Source: Chamaecyparis obtusa (Eukaryota > Streptophyta > Pinopsida > Cupressales > Cupressaceae). From it: a stretch of 64,000 nucleotides of DNA. The translations under genes were made by a program, and so were the position numbers. Positions 34,871 through 49,223 of this stretch are shown piece by piece. The notes beneath the pieces were generated by a model that saw only the letters and a list, made by a program, of their open reading frames with translations, was not told the DNA's origin and searched no databases. The DNA lies in NCBI GenBank assembly GCA_027943335.1, contig BSBK01008415.1, positions 62,001 to 126,000 of the forward strand, in the 5' to 3' direction. Each line of letters starts with the position of its first letter. Positions within the stretch are counted from its first letter, which is position 1.

Positions 34871-35930
34871 TAAAGAACATTTTCATTTAAAGAATGTCTA
34901 TGCTTTTTCAATTCACATGTAAAGAATGTTTTCATTTTATATGTGATATGTTTTGGTATGAAAGATGTAGAAAAGTGGATTGAATTTCATTGAGGAATGT
35001 AGAGTCTTATAAGGAACAATACTTCTATTAGAAATGGTTGACCATGTGAGGAAAAATCTGTTAGTCTAGTACCTTCCATTTTGAAAAATGAAGATCACAT
35101 TTTTCTTTTGCATGTGGATAATATTACTAAGTGTGGAGGTAACTAGCAATTAAATGGATGTAAATATAAGCAAACTCGGTAAAACCCTTAACTTGTAGAG
35201 GATAGAACAAATATTAGACCACGTAAAAGCATTTCTAGTAAACTCTAGATCAAAAAGAAAAATATTACTCATAAAGTCTGTAAGGTCTACCATACTATCA
35301 CTCTAGTCCATTAGGCCCTCAAGTGTCTCTAATGGCTACAGAGGGGTGTTGAAGTCACCAGAAACATGAATTTGGCATTTGGGTTGTCTCTAATACTATT
35401 GGACAAATCCCTCCATAAGCCTTTCCTACTCAAGTGGTTTGATTCAAAGAATAGATAGCAGATAAGGAATCGACTCCGAACTTGATCGAACAAAGATCGA
35501 TAAAGAGATATTAGCTCTCGACTTGATTGAGTGAATACTGATGAGAGAGACAAGAGTATCCAGCTTGATATGAAGTTGTGAGACTAAATATATTTCTAAG
35601 AGATTTGAAATAGCTACCTTGACAAGGATTCTGAAGAAGCTAATCACTTGAGAGACAATACCATATTGATATGGGTCCTGATGAACCCGATATGCCCTGA
35701 GAGATTGAAAAGATGTCTTTCTAAGTGAACTAATATGAAGCGATGAGAACACTCTTCTAGAAAGAGATGTGGAGAATCTCAACTTGATATGGTTCCTGAT
35801 GAAGCTGAGATGCCCTGAGTGATGATGTTTAGTCACTGATTAACTTGATTGATAAGGATTTGGTTCAATTTCTAGATTTGCATATTAGGAGATTTGATTG
35901 AAGAAGAAGATTTTTTATATTGTCATACCC
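34871..35930. other. unclassified; contains a duplicated ~45-bp block
   Basis: No credible gene. The block around TTGATATGG(G/T)TCCTGATGAA...GATGCCCTGAG occurs at about 35,663 and again at about 35,783, with related shorter copies upstream. Minus-strand frames at 35,329-35,836 carry no recognised domain. Confidence 0.4.
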
Positions 35931-36389
35931 CCTCAAGATCGAAATCAATATGAGGTACAAGGGGCAAAGCTAGAGAGAGGATATCAACAAATTTGGAGTT
36001 TTTTTGAGGTCTTGTTGACCATATTTGACTAAAGTTTGACTAGGTTTGACCAAGGTTGACCAGCATGAAGTCACTTTGATTTGATAAAATTTTCCTCAGA
36101 GGTGCAAAAAAAGAAGGCGGGAGCGAATGAGATGTGATAGCATCAGTGGTCAACTATGTTTGACCAAGAAGGGTTGACTTTGCAATTTGACTAGGTAAAT
36201 AAACTTGGATTTTGATTCCAATCACGAAAATGGAATCAAGACATTGAAATTAACTAGGGGTGCAATTTTTGTTTGATTCTAAGCACTTTAAAATTAGGTC
36301 AAAATCTATAAAAGGGGCCCGAGGGGTCATTTTAAAATCATTTTCTACAGTTGACTTTTCAGAGCTTAGAGCCATCTAGAAGCAAAAAG
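35931..36389 (+). promoter_or_regulatory. promoter/leader of the PMD gene, possibly an LTR
   Basis: The segment starts with TGTCATACCCCC, an LTR-like start, and contains several TTTGAC(C/T) repeats (36,010-36,190). It has a TATA box TATAAAAG at 36,307-36,314, about 76 bases before the first coding ATG. Whether this is the gene's own promoter or an LTR that carries the gene cannot be settled here. Confidence 0.45.
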
Positions 36390-36551
36390 ATGCATATTCT
36401 AGTCCAAAACCATCGGTTTGAGCTCCAGAGGCAGCACAATCAGCCTCGAGTGTATGGTGCACCGGTAAGTAGTTGATTCCTCCTTTTAATTTGGTAGATT
36501 TTAGTCAATTTTTTAGGTTTTTAGTCGCATTTTAATTTTTTGGCATGTTTT

Positions 36552-36736
36552 ATCATATGATTAATTAAGTTCATCATATGCAGTAGGAGTATATCATATG
36601 ATAAACTAGTTAACAAATGTGTATCATATGGTTGTTTTAAAGTTCATCATATGAGTACCCTTGTATCGTACGATTCAAGGTACTTCATCATATTGAAAAA
36701 TCATATCATACCCTTTTTTGAGTTTCATTATACGAT
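36552..36736. repeat. array of ATCATATGAT-like palindromes in the PMD intron
   Basis: Copies or near copies of ATCATATG(AT) start at 36,552, 36,573, 36,593, 36,623, 36,646, 36,665 (as ATCGTACGAT), 36,687, 36,700 and 36,727. Most spacings are 19-30 bases. Several are perfect ten-base palindromes. Confidence 0.75.
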
Positions 36737-37969
36737 AAATGTGAATCAGCCTCTTTCATTGTATGGCTAGAATTTGATGTTTTGACTTGTGTAATCAACT
36801 TTTTTTCATTTATTGTTCCTTTCTTCTTTTCAGAGATGCTTTAGCAGTTGATTTTGATAGCTGAATGTCCATTTGAGATTTTATTACTGATGTCTTTCCT
36901 ATTTCCATTTTATAGATTCATCTACCATATCCCATATTCTGATGTGCATATCCACAGGAACTACACCTAGCTCAATTATTATCACTAACAGACCTAGCCA
37001 TACTAGATCAATGCGGTCTAGGTAAGTTACTTACTCTTCTGAATATCAGTGTGAACCATGAATTATTAACAACCTTGGCAGAGATATTTCATTTTGAACA
37101 TAACACTTTCCATCTTCCTACTAGAGAGATCACGGTGACTCTAGAGGATGTGTATCAGATTCTTTAGTTGCCTATTGTTGGTGACCTTGTATATTATGAC
37201 CAAGATCTTGTAGAGGGGATTGCAGCCATGCACAAGATTTTTGTGGATGATACGATCATGGATCACAATATTACTTGGGATTATATGATTTGCTAGTATG
37301 AGCAAGAGTACCCATTGGTGTGCATGCAGGAAGGTCTAATAGGATGTGTTGTAGTTCCTGAATGAGGCCAGTAGGGCTTTTAGTGTGGATGGGGTAGGAT
37401 TTTGTTTGATATGATTACTCATCCATAGAGATTTTGGTGGGAATCCTACATACTATGCCACATGTGCAGGGAGCTCCATGAGATTGTCTATTGTCATGGT
37501 ATGAGCATGGTAATAGGAGTCATAGTACTTCAGATATGGGCATGGGAGCATATCCCCATCACTCGCCCTGTGTCATAGGTTGCCCGAGGAGGCATGTCTT
37601 AATTTTTTAATATACAAGATACATCCATTAGCCCAATTTGGGTAAGACTACATTTTGGAGGTGACAACTTGATGACCTGACCTCTGTGACATGGTAACCA
37701 TACCTTGGTTATGAGAGATGGATGAGCTCGACCCATGAGAATGATTTTATGTTTAGTAGCAGGCCATTGATTGGCAGGTAAGTCTCATTGTAATTTATGA
37801 TGCTTTGTTTAATATGGCATTTCCTTTTCTTGATATATTTGTGCTTGTTTCCAATTTTTGACATGTACCATTTGATTTTTCAAGAGTGCTCCCATTGTGG
37901 AGAAATTTTTCATTAATCATGTATAGCACTAGTTTTAGTGTTAGCAAGACACACCATCTAGTTTGTGGC

Positions 37970-40086
<2,117 letters not shown>

Positions 40087-41144
40087 GGGACTTTTGATTT
40101 ATAGATATTGTCTCTTGATTCTCATGTTGTTATCTTCATGTATATGTGCATGTATGCTTTAATTTCTCTTTCCTTTCATGTCATTTGATATATATATCCT
40201 ATCTATGATTGTGATGTTGATCCACTTGTCCTTACTTCATATGTTTCCACTGAATTGTATATTGTAGATGTAGATAGTATTGTTTTTGTTTCTTTGATAT
40301 CATGCTCATTCTGATTGTATCACTTATTAGCTCTTCTATGATATATGATTATGCATACGATAATAAAAACTTAGCACTATAGGCACTTTGTATGATTATT
40401 ATGACCTTAATGTATGCATATACTAGTCAAAAGTCAATGAAAGATGAAGCATTTGATCGCTTCAATGGAGAGAAAGGAAGGATGGCCCAAGGGAACTAGA
40501 ATGAACAACTAGAATGTAGCCCTAGAATGCAAAATGCAACCTACGAGATGAGTCAAGTCACTAATCCTGTAGCCATTCATTTTTCATCATTTGAGCCTTT
40601 GGGACTTCAAAGGTCAGTATGAACTTCACCGGTGTGAGAGAAACCATGAAAATATGAATATGATCTTATCAAATAAGATGTAGGAAACACACATAATCAT
40701 CGATACATAAGTGTCAAGATGACTCGAACACGGTTTCCAAGTTAATGTTGTAGGATAACACTTGTACCAAGGCACAAGTTGCTAGGATAACCAGGAGTGT
40801 CATTGTACATTCCATACACGAGCAACAGACAAGGGGATAATTCCAACCTCACTTAAGTATCCAAATAAAGAGGTTTGAGGTATGTGTGGAATTCCAATCA
40901 TGATGGAGGATCTTACCATAGATGGCCAATTTATTAGACAACTTAGGATCATTGAAATCACACCATGACAATAAATCAAAGAAAACATGTTATGCCCCCA
41001 GTCGTGAATCTCTAGTCAAGTAGACATCGTCAAGCGACCTTAGAAGACATAGCAAGTGAAAATCAATGATTACAGACAACACATAAGAAAATAGTTTGGC
41101 ATATCTCAGTCATTTTTTGTTTTTCTAGTATGTAAGTTGTGCTA

Positions 41145-41284
41145 GGTGTTAAGAAACACCTTGGTGCTCATGTCAAAGTGTAAGTGCATAGTGAATAATG
41201 CAAAATTCGATGTGTTAAGAAATATAGTGATGTCCATATTGGTAGTGTTAAGAAACACATTTGTATTGGGGTGTTGAGAAACAC
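41145..41284. repeat. four copies of GTGTTAAGAAACAC
   Basis: Starts at 41,146, 41,212 (degenerate right half), 41,245 and 41,271 (GTGTTGAGAAACAC). The motif is an interrupted palindrome, GTGTT...AACAC. Confidence 0.75.
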
Positions 41285-41554
41285 TGAGAAGTGTCACTGA
41301 TAAATTTCCCATCTAGAAGGAATAACAAACTGACTCAAGGTAATCTCAAGAGATCAATCAAGTGATAAAGCAATGTTAGCTCAGATAGGTACATGGTTTC
41401 CCCCATACGACAAATAAGAACCGATGACAAGATGAAGACTAGTTCCAGCCCATGACGGCTCAAGGAAATAGAGAGAAAGATGGATGCAAAGAGGTTGATG
41501 GAAGAAGAAGATCTTAGCTACGCATTGATAGATGGAGCACATATTACAAGTAGC

Positions 41555-41660
41555 ACTTGTTTGCCAGGTTTTCACCACTTGGGTTTATTTTATTTTTGCT
41601 ACCAAGGTGCATGTTTCCAGGTTTTCACCGAGGCACATTTTTCTTTTTCTGATTTTTTTT
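41555..41660 (-). repeat. retroelement spacer block, copy 2
   Basis: Same GGTTTTCACC / CAAGGTGC block and following T-rich sequence as at 4,430-4,620. This places the Tat pol at 42-46 kb in the same family as the Ser/Pro-rich elements. Confidence 0.55.
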
Positions 41661-41959
41661 TGTTCTTTTCATTTTTTTATTTTTTCATATTTTTTGAATA
41701 TTTAATTTTTTTGAGATACATCAAGGAACCTGTTTCCATGTTTTTACTAGGATGATCATTTTTTCAAGATATTTTATGCTTTTTTTAGGATTTTTTATGA
41801 TTTTTAGAATTTTTTTCGAGATCATAAATTGTTGTATAGGATGTAGAATGCCTTGTTGTAGAATCATTTCAGGTGCAGAGCATTGAGAGGCTCCCTAAGA
41901 ACATCACTTTATGGAGTAGCCAGGTGATAAGCTCTAGAACTAAATGTTGTAGTAATGAT

Positions 41960-44900
41960 GAAAGGGCCTAGCTAGTTGGGTTCAAATTTACCATTTTGTT
42001 CTTGCTGTTATTGATTCTTTGAGTTCTCTCTCAAAACAAGATCACCAACCTGAAATTCTTGATGTCATACCTTGTTTTTGTAGCCTCTAGATATTCATTT
42101 TTTATAGACCCTCAGATGGTCAAATGATACATTTTTGTGTTCATCTAGTAATTCTAGCTCTTGAATTTGGGAGGCTCTATATTTATCATCTGTAATGAGA
42201 CCATGCAATGATACCCTAAGTGAAGGTATTTCAACTTCTATTTGTAAGATAGCTTCAAAACTAAAGACCAATGAGAATGGTGTAGCCCCTATAGGTGTCC
42301 TAATGCTTTTTATATAAGCCTATAGAGATGGATTGATTTGTAGGTGCCAATCCCATTCTGATTTATTGACTATTATGTGTAAGATTTTCAAGATTTTCTC
42401 GTTCAATGCTTCTTCTTTTCCATTCCCTTGAGGATAGTAGATTGAGGAGAAATGACATGTGATATGAAATCTATCATAGATTGCATCAATGTCACTATTT
42501 TTGAATTGTCCTCCATTAACCATGACAATTGAAGATGGGATCTCGTATCAATAGATGATGTAATTGAGGATAATATAGCTATCTTCTTTCTTTTTGCATG
42601 GATGAGAGGAATAGATTCTACCCATTTGGTAAAATACATAATAGTCATAATGATGAACTTGTGGTTGTTAGAAGATGAAGGATGGATCTATCACACAAGG
42701 TCAAAAGCCCATTGTTGAAATGGCCAATGAGTGATAAAGGGAAACAAGTATCGAGCAAGGGCGTGGATAAGACTCCCATGGAACTGACATTTCTGACAAG
42801 TCTTAGTAAATTGAACAGCATCATTTTCCATGGTAGGCCAGTAGTATCCTTCTCTTAATATTTTCTTAGCCAGGGAAATTCGAGTGAGATCCACAAATAC
42901 CCTCATGGACTTCTCTTAGCGCTTTGTTGGATTCTTCATGTTCTAGACACCTAAGGAGGATACCATCTAGACTCCTCTTAAACAAGTCATTAGCGATGAT
43001 TAAATGCTAGGATGTACTTCTTATAAGGTTTATTTTTTCATTTTTAGATAAGCCTTCAAGGATGGTTTGGTGTTGAAGGTAGTGATAGATTTGGCTATAG
43101 CAGGAGGTATCAGAGGTAATGATGGAGGAGACAACCTAGGAATCAGGTGAATTATAGGAAAGAAATGGGAGTTCTTCCACTAAGAAATCATAGTGAAATT
43201 TGTGCTCTTCAAGTTGCAGCATGGAGGCTAAGGTAGCCATGGAATCAACTGCTCTATTTTCTGTGTGTGGTAGCTGCTAAAAAGTGATGAATACAAGGTA
43301 TTTATTCAAGTCATCAACCAAAAATTTATATGGAAATAGCTTCTCATCTCTAGTTTGGTATTCATCAATAACTTGGTTGATTACCTTTTATGAGTCACCA
43401 TAAACATGGAGTTCCTTGATTTTCTACTCAATGGAAATTTTGAGCCCACTAGCTAACCCTTCATATTCTACCATATTGTTTGTGCATGGGAATATCATCT
43501 TGTATGCTTTAGGGATCTTGTATCCTTATGGAGAGATGAACAAAACACCAACACCAGTGCCTTGTTGTGTGAATGATCCATTAAAGTACATGTTTTGGGG
43601 ATTTTGAGTAAGATGGACTAATTAGGAAATTCAATGACAAGAGATGCCAAATCTTGTGCTTTGATAGATTTTTGGTCAACATATGTGATGCCAAATTCAC
43701 TGAGTGTCATCACCCATTTAGCTAATCACCCAATTAGTGTTGCCTTGTTCAACAAGTACTTGAGAGGATCTATTTTTGCAATTAGTTGTGTTGAGTAGGC
43801 CAACATATAGTGTTTGAAATTCTAAGAAGTAAATACTACTACTAGACATAATTTTCCAATGACTGTATAGTTGAGCTCATAAGATAATAGTGTTCAGTTG
43901 ATATAATAGATAGCTCACTCACATCCTTGATCATCATGTTGCATGAGTAATGCTCCTAACTAGGAATTAGTAGTTGAAATGTAAAGCAATAAGGGCTTTC
44001 CATGAGTAGGAGCCATTAATATTGGAGGATTTTCTAGGTACTCTTTGATCTATTGAAAATGTTTCTCACAATCCTCATTCCATTTGAATGTGACACCTTT
44101 ATGCAAAGTCTTGGTGAAGGGTTGCACCTTGTCAGCTAGGTGAGAGATAAATCTTGTGATGGATTGCAGCTTTCCCTATAATATCCTCATTTGACTGATG
44201 TTGCGTGGAGGTTGCATTTCCATTATAGATTTTACTTTTGTTGGATCTACCTCAATTCCATGTTTTGAGACTATGTAACCAAGCAATTTACCAGAAGTGA
44301 CACCAAAAGCGCACTTCTTAGGATTAAGCCTTAGTGTGAACTACTCCATTCTGGTGAAGATTTTATCTAATTCAGTAAGGTAAATATCCCTAGTAGAAGA
44401 TTTTGTCAGTGTATCATCGACATGCTCCTCCAAACTTTTGTGCATCATGTCATGGAAAATAGTCGTCATGGTGCATTGGTATGTTGCACCAGCATTCTTG
44501 AGTCTGAATGGCATGACGTTCCACCAAAAGGTGCCCCATGCACAAGTAAATGTATTTTTATATTAATCTTCAAGTGCGATGCAGATTTGATTGTAGCCTA
44601 AGAAGCCATCCATTAGGGAATACACCTAAAATACAGTAGTGAGGTTCACAATCATGTCAATGTTAGGTAACGGGAAATCATCCTTAGGGTAGGCCTTGTT
44701 TAAGTCCCTCAAGTCTGTGTAGATAGAAATTGACTTGTCAGCCTTAGATACTGGCACAATGTTAAATATTTAGTCAGCATAGTCTATGGCCCGAATAAAT
44801 CTGGCTTTCAATTCTTCTTTGAATAGTAATGCAATATGTGGATGCATTTTTCTTAGCTTTGATTTAATTGGTTTGATTCCTAGAGAAATAGATAAATGAT

Positions 44901-45072
44901 GCATAATGAGATTTGTATCTAAGTCTAGCATATCCGAGTAAGACCATGCAATATTAATTTTCTTTTCTGTGAAGAATTGGATGAATTTTTGTTGCTCTTC
45001 CTCTTATACGGATTGTGCCAAATGTATGATATGTGGATTCTTAGTTGTACCCAAATTCACCTATTGTGTGGG
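41960..45072 (-). pseudogene. Tat-type Ty3/gypsy pol: RT, two RNase H, integrase
   Basis: Read on the minus strand. Reverse transcriptase lies at about 44,960-44,090, with LRDLNKAYPKDDFPLP and the active site HVDD at 44,413-44,424 in place of YVDD. RNase H is at about 44,050-43,640. The second RNase H (about 43,600-43,380) has its first Asp changed to Asn (FNGS), while EYEGL and GDS remain. Integrase at about 42,930-42,000 has a zinc-binding head with CQKC, the catalytic motif as VNGGQF instead of DNGxQF, and YYPQGNGKEEALNEK with the final Glu kept. Many TAG, TAA and TGA stops and a few frameshifts break it. The order RT, RNase H, second RNase H, integrase identifies the Tat lineage. This is the only near-complete polymerase in the window. 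Confidence 0.85.
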
Positions 45073-46074
45073 CTATATAAGCACTAATGATGTTTCCTGA
45101 AAGTGGTCAGGGAGAATATCAAGTATCCCATCAGTAGGCACCTCAGAGAGGTTTTCACCATTGGATGCATCATTTATTTTTACTATTTTCAGATCTGACA
45201 CTGCCACATAACAGTTTTCACCATTAGAACACTTGTTCTTTTTATTTTTATTTTTTGACTGAGAAACTTGATATCCTCCACTACCATGCCTCTTCTCATT
45301 GCACTGGTGGAAGAAGGATAAGGTTCGACAACATTTAGATAACAAGCTAGTTCATGATTAGTGTCAAAGGTTATGAGTTGGATAGATTTAAAAGGAGTCT
45401 ATTCAATTAACTTGGGATAAAGGAGGGATAAAGGCTCAATGGGTTCAAATGAAAAGACACTGGTATCATCCTCATCATTCATGAATGTTCCCAAGAGGTC
45501 AAGAAATTTATCCTCCATAGAGCCTTGTTGATCACAATTTATCCTAGAAGCGTTTGAGGAGTATCACGCGAATCTAACCAAGATAGCCTATTCCTAGAAC
45601 TAAGTCCCTCATTTTGTTCCTGAATAGTCTGTTGTTCCAGAAGTGTGTGAATAGGAACCATCTCAATCCTAGACCTTCCTAAATTCCATGTAACTATCAT
45701 AGGATGAGGTTTGATGTATCCATGGTTTTCTTGATCTGCTAGAGTGTTGTCTTGATTATAAGAAAATGGACTAGGAGCCATAGGGATGATTTCCATGGGA
45801 GGATTGAAGGGATCTTCATTATATTTTTGGTCATGAAAATTTGAACTATCTCCTCTTTCAAAATTTATAGCAGTGGTGTATCTATGTATGACATCAACCT
45901 AACTTTCCACTATAGTATCTAACAATGAGTCCCACTCATATTCATGTGAATCTGTTTCATTATTATGGTACTTTCTGATGTACTCGGCTAGGGTTATTGT
46001 AGGAGGGAGATCTTCATCATCACTCTCTTCTATCTCAAGAGGTGTAGTTTCAGTGACAGGAGCTTGTTCAGTAG
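45073..46074 (-). pseudogene. region between protease and RT of the Tat element
   Basis: Minus-strand frames 46,074-45,899, 45,796-45,539 and 45,345-45,073 read in order with stops between. They contain an acidic stretch (EESDDEDLPP), a Pro/Gln/Asn-rich part and a Lys/Asn-rich part before the RT start. The sequence is cut at 46,075 by the LTR of the plus-strand element, so gag and protease of this element are lost. Confidence 0.55.
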
Positions 46075-47178
46075 TGTAGACACTCAAAAATGGTTTGCAC
46101 CTATGTGTTTGCCTTTTTTAACTGCATGCCTTCAATGTCTAATTGTCATCTCTAATTCACTAATATTCCTCCTTGATTTTTCCTCATTTTTGGCCTAATC
46201 AATCACTTTTGAAATCAATTCAGAGTCATTCTAACTCATTATCAAAATCATCAAAATTGATCCTTTGCCTCATCAAAATCATCAATTTACTCAAATCAAT
46301 TAATTTGTCTTCTTTAGGGGCAAATAACCCATAATTTATCCCTAAGGCTTAGCTTTGATAACTAAATTACATTTATTTACCCATTTTCCCTAAGTTTCAC
46401 AATTAATTAATTTGACATTAATTAATTGGCTAATTATTAATTTATAGAATTTTCATAATTCTTAAATCCTAATTTCCATTTTGTAGAAATAAATGAATTT
46501 TAAAATTCAATAATTCCTTCCTTTTGCCAAGTGGGATTTTATCCCTTAATTTGTGCTTCACCCACTTTTCTAGCCTCCACTTCCCCTTTTTTAGCCTCCT
46601 CTTTTCCTTTTGTCATAAATTGTCATAGTTTATGACAATTTTCTTTTTTCCCTTTTGTCATAATTGTCATAGTTTGTGACAATTTTCCTTTTTTTTCTTT
46701 TGTCATATTTGTCATAGTTTATGACAAATTTTCCTTTTTTAACTCACTAATTTTTAATTGTGCATTCAATTTGTCATAAGTTGTCATGATTAATGACAAA
46801 TTTCCTCTTTTAAATTTGTCAATTTCCATAATCTATGACAATTGCCCTTTTGCACACTTAATTGCCAAATTTGTAATTTCTCTTACAAATTTTATAAATG
46901 AATATTATTTCTCTCATTTTTGGTTGAACTACACTCCTAGTATTCTCATTATCATCATTTTTCTTTCAATCTTTGTGCATCTTTTGTCAAGATTATAGAG
47001 CTACATCAATCAACTTCAATGGAGAAGAAAGGAGAACATAGGAGCTACACTTGAAAGGGAGTTTTATTGTTTGAATTCTTTTATATTTCAAGTGTATTTT
47101 ATGGTAGATTAGATTGGTTTGCATATATTGTATGAGATTTTTGGTTCTCTCATTTATGCTTTCAAACACCATTTTTTA
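46075..47178 (+). mobile_element. 5' LTR of the large element, first part
   Basis: Begins TGTAGACACT and is collinear with 59,829-60,258 over about 430 bases. The remaining 17 bases of the LTR are at 51,092-51,108 beyond the nested element, giving a total length near 1,121 bases. Confidence 0.75.
46608..46855 (+). repeat. U3 tandem repeats with TTGTCATA...TATGACAA palindrome
   Basis: Three 45-bp units (near 46,608, 46,653, 46,698) and two diverged ones (46,771, 46,813) each contain TTGTCATAGTTTATGACAA or a close form. The array lies in the 5' half of the LTR, the U3 position. Confidence 0.75.
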
Positions 47179-48113
47179 TGCAAGGGCATCCAAGGTTAAG
47201 GCAGGGGCATTCTTTGTCCTCGGTGAAACTGCATGGGGTGTTGGTATTTTGGCGGGTGTTACTCGGTTGCAGCCTTGACCAACAGCCTCAGTCATTGAAG
47301 GAAGCTCAGTCACTGAAGGAACTCGGTAATCTCTGGTGCTTGGTGAAGTGTTACTCGGTCATGTTTGTGGTGCTCGGTCGACACTGGTGCTCAGTTAATT
47401 CACTATTGCTCGGTAGTTCTGCCTTACCGACTGGAGTTCTGTGTGATTTGTTGAGCCGACTTGGTGCATTTATTGTTGGTAGCTATTGTTATAGGCTAAA
47501 ATGTTGAATTAAATATTTGTATGCATTTGTAAGCCGACTTGTATGGCATTTAATTATTTGTTTGGGAAGTAAATGGTTTCATCCAGCCGACTTGTGGTTG
47601 ATGATTAGTATTTATAGGATGTTTGGGTAGGTGTTTGGGAGAATGAGGAGATCAAAGAAGTTCATGACTTGGAAGACTTAGTGAGTCAGATCTGAGGTTC
47701 TGAAAGCTGAAGTTAGCGAAGTTGTGGAAAAGATCTTGCATGATCTTGCATATCAGATTGTTATCTGATGGTTGTTTATAGCAGAGCTAGTGGTTTGCAC
47801 ACTTGGAGACAAGGAGATTGCTTGGAGGCTTGCGAGCTCAAGTTTAGATCTACCTTAGGGTTTCCATTAGTTTCTAATTGCCTTCAAAGTTGAACTAGTT
47901 GAGATTGTATTAGATCTATTGTGGATCTTGCAGAATTGTTTTCTATTTGTAATTGGCCCTAACCCAGAAGGCCTTACAGTCAGGCATGTTAATGCAAATT
48001 GCTTGAAATAATTATTGTGTTATCTATTGTGTTGAGTGTTTTGCTATGTAATTTTGTTGGCTACAAGCTTTGGACTATCCTTCATTGGATCCACCATCCT
48101 TGACTGCATCAGG

Positions 48114-48124
48114 TGGTATCAGAG
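48114..48124 (+). other. primer binding site, initiator tRNA-Met type
   Basis: TGGTATCAGAG two bases after the 5' LTR end, an exact match to the common plant retrotransposon primer site. Confidence 0.9.
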
Positions 48125-48392
48125 TTGAAGTTTGTTCCTGTTGGAGCTGGTAGTTGATCTTGTGAAGCAAAGGTTAACCAAGCAAGGATGATCTTGAGAA
48201 GTTGATCCTATTGGAGTAGAGATTGTGTGCAATCTGGATTGCAGATCTGAAGCACTGAACTTGTGAAATCTTGCCCTAGTTGTTTTTTCAAGGTAGCAGG
48301 TTGAGATCTGCCTTGTACACAACTTGGAGATTTCCACAAGGTGGTCAGTGAGAGTTTGTTGCAGAGGGTTATTTTTTGCATATCTTTTAAGG

Positions 48393-49223
48393 ATGCCTCT
48401 AAGAAGATTGGACCCTAGAGCTATTGCAGATCTTTGTGATGCTATGGAATCAAATATTTCTAATAAATTCAGATTGGATGTTAGATCTAAGATAGAATTG
48501 ATGAAGAATGACATGGTCACCAAGATCATGAGAGTCGTTGTTGGTATACCTCGGAATGTTGGTACTAAAGATGGCTATGAAGAAGCTACTGAAGAATTTA
48601 AAACTGCTAGATCTAGTGGTGATGACCGGAGGAACAGATCTGGTGAAGATAGAACCGCTCGGCTACATAGATCTGGAGCTCAATTTAGCAGTAGTTACCG
48701 AATGGAAGTTTCTACTTTCTCTGGTACTTTGAAGCCTGATAATCTGATTGATTGGATTGGTGAACTTGAATATTTCTTTGAGCTAGAAGAAATTGAAGAT
48801 CCTCTTCGGGTGAGATTATCACAGACAAAGTTGAAAGGACATGCTACTCTTTGTTGGAAAGAACTACAAAAAGATAGAGAAGATGAAGGTGAAACAAAGA
48901 TCAATCAGTGGAGGTTAATGGTGACTGATTTGAAAGCTAAGTTCATACCTTCTGACTATGAGCTTGACTTGTTTAAGAAGTTGCAGAATTTGAAACAAAA
49001 GGATTTGTCTCTTGAAGATTATATCGAGGAGTTCTACAAACTTACTATTCGGTCTGGACACCGAGAGCTTGGTAAGGAAAATGTAGCTTGGTATGTGAAT
49101 GGTTTGAGATTCAATATTCAGGATGAGCTTGGTATGCTAAAGATTGATTCTATTGAAGATGCTTATCAGTATGCTCTGAAGGCAGAAGATAAGTTGAAGA
49201 GGAAACAACCTAGTAACTCCTAA
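48393..49223 (+). CDS. Ty3/gypsy gag, open for 276 codons
   Basis: Start chosen at Met 48,393 (MPLRRLDPRAIADL), about 270 bases after the primer site; an upstream Met at 48,324 would add a less typical head. The N-terminal part is charged and helical. The retrotransposon gag domain (residues about 105-240) shows FSGTLKPDNLIDWIGELEYF, WKELQKDR and LSLEDYIEEFYKLTIRSG. The frame ends at TAA 49,221, likely a former CAA, because the same frame continues to a relic zinc knuckle FYNYGEEGHHSFEC at about 49,330 whose first two Cys are lost. It is the longest intact gag in the window, but the protein would lack nucleic-acid binding by the knuckle. Confidence 0.75.
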   Translation: MPLRRLDPRAIADLCDAMESNISNKFRLDVRSKIELMKNDMVTKIMRVVVGIPRNVGTKDGYEEATEEFKTARSSGDDRRNRSGEDRTARLHRSGAQFSSSYRMEVSTFSGTLKPDNLIDWIGELEYFFELEEIEDPLRVRLSQTKLKGHATLCWKELQKDREDEGETKINQWRLMVTDLKAKFIPSDYELDLFKKLQNLKQKDLSLEDYIEEFYKLTIRSGHRELGKENVAWYVNGLRFNIQDELGMLKIDSIEDAYQYALKAEDKLKRKQPSNS

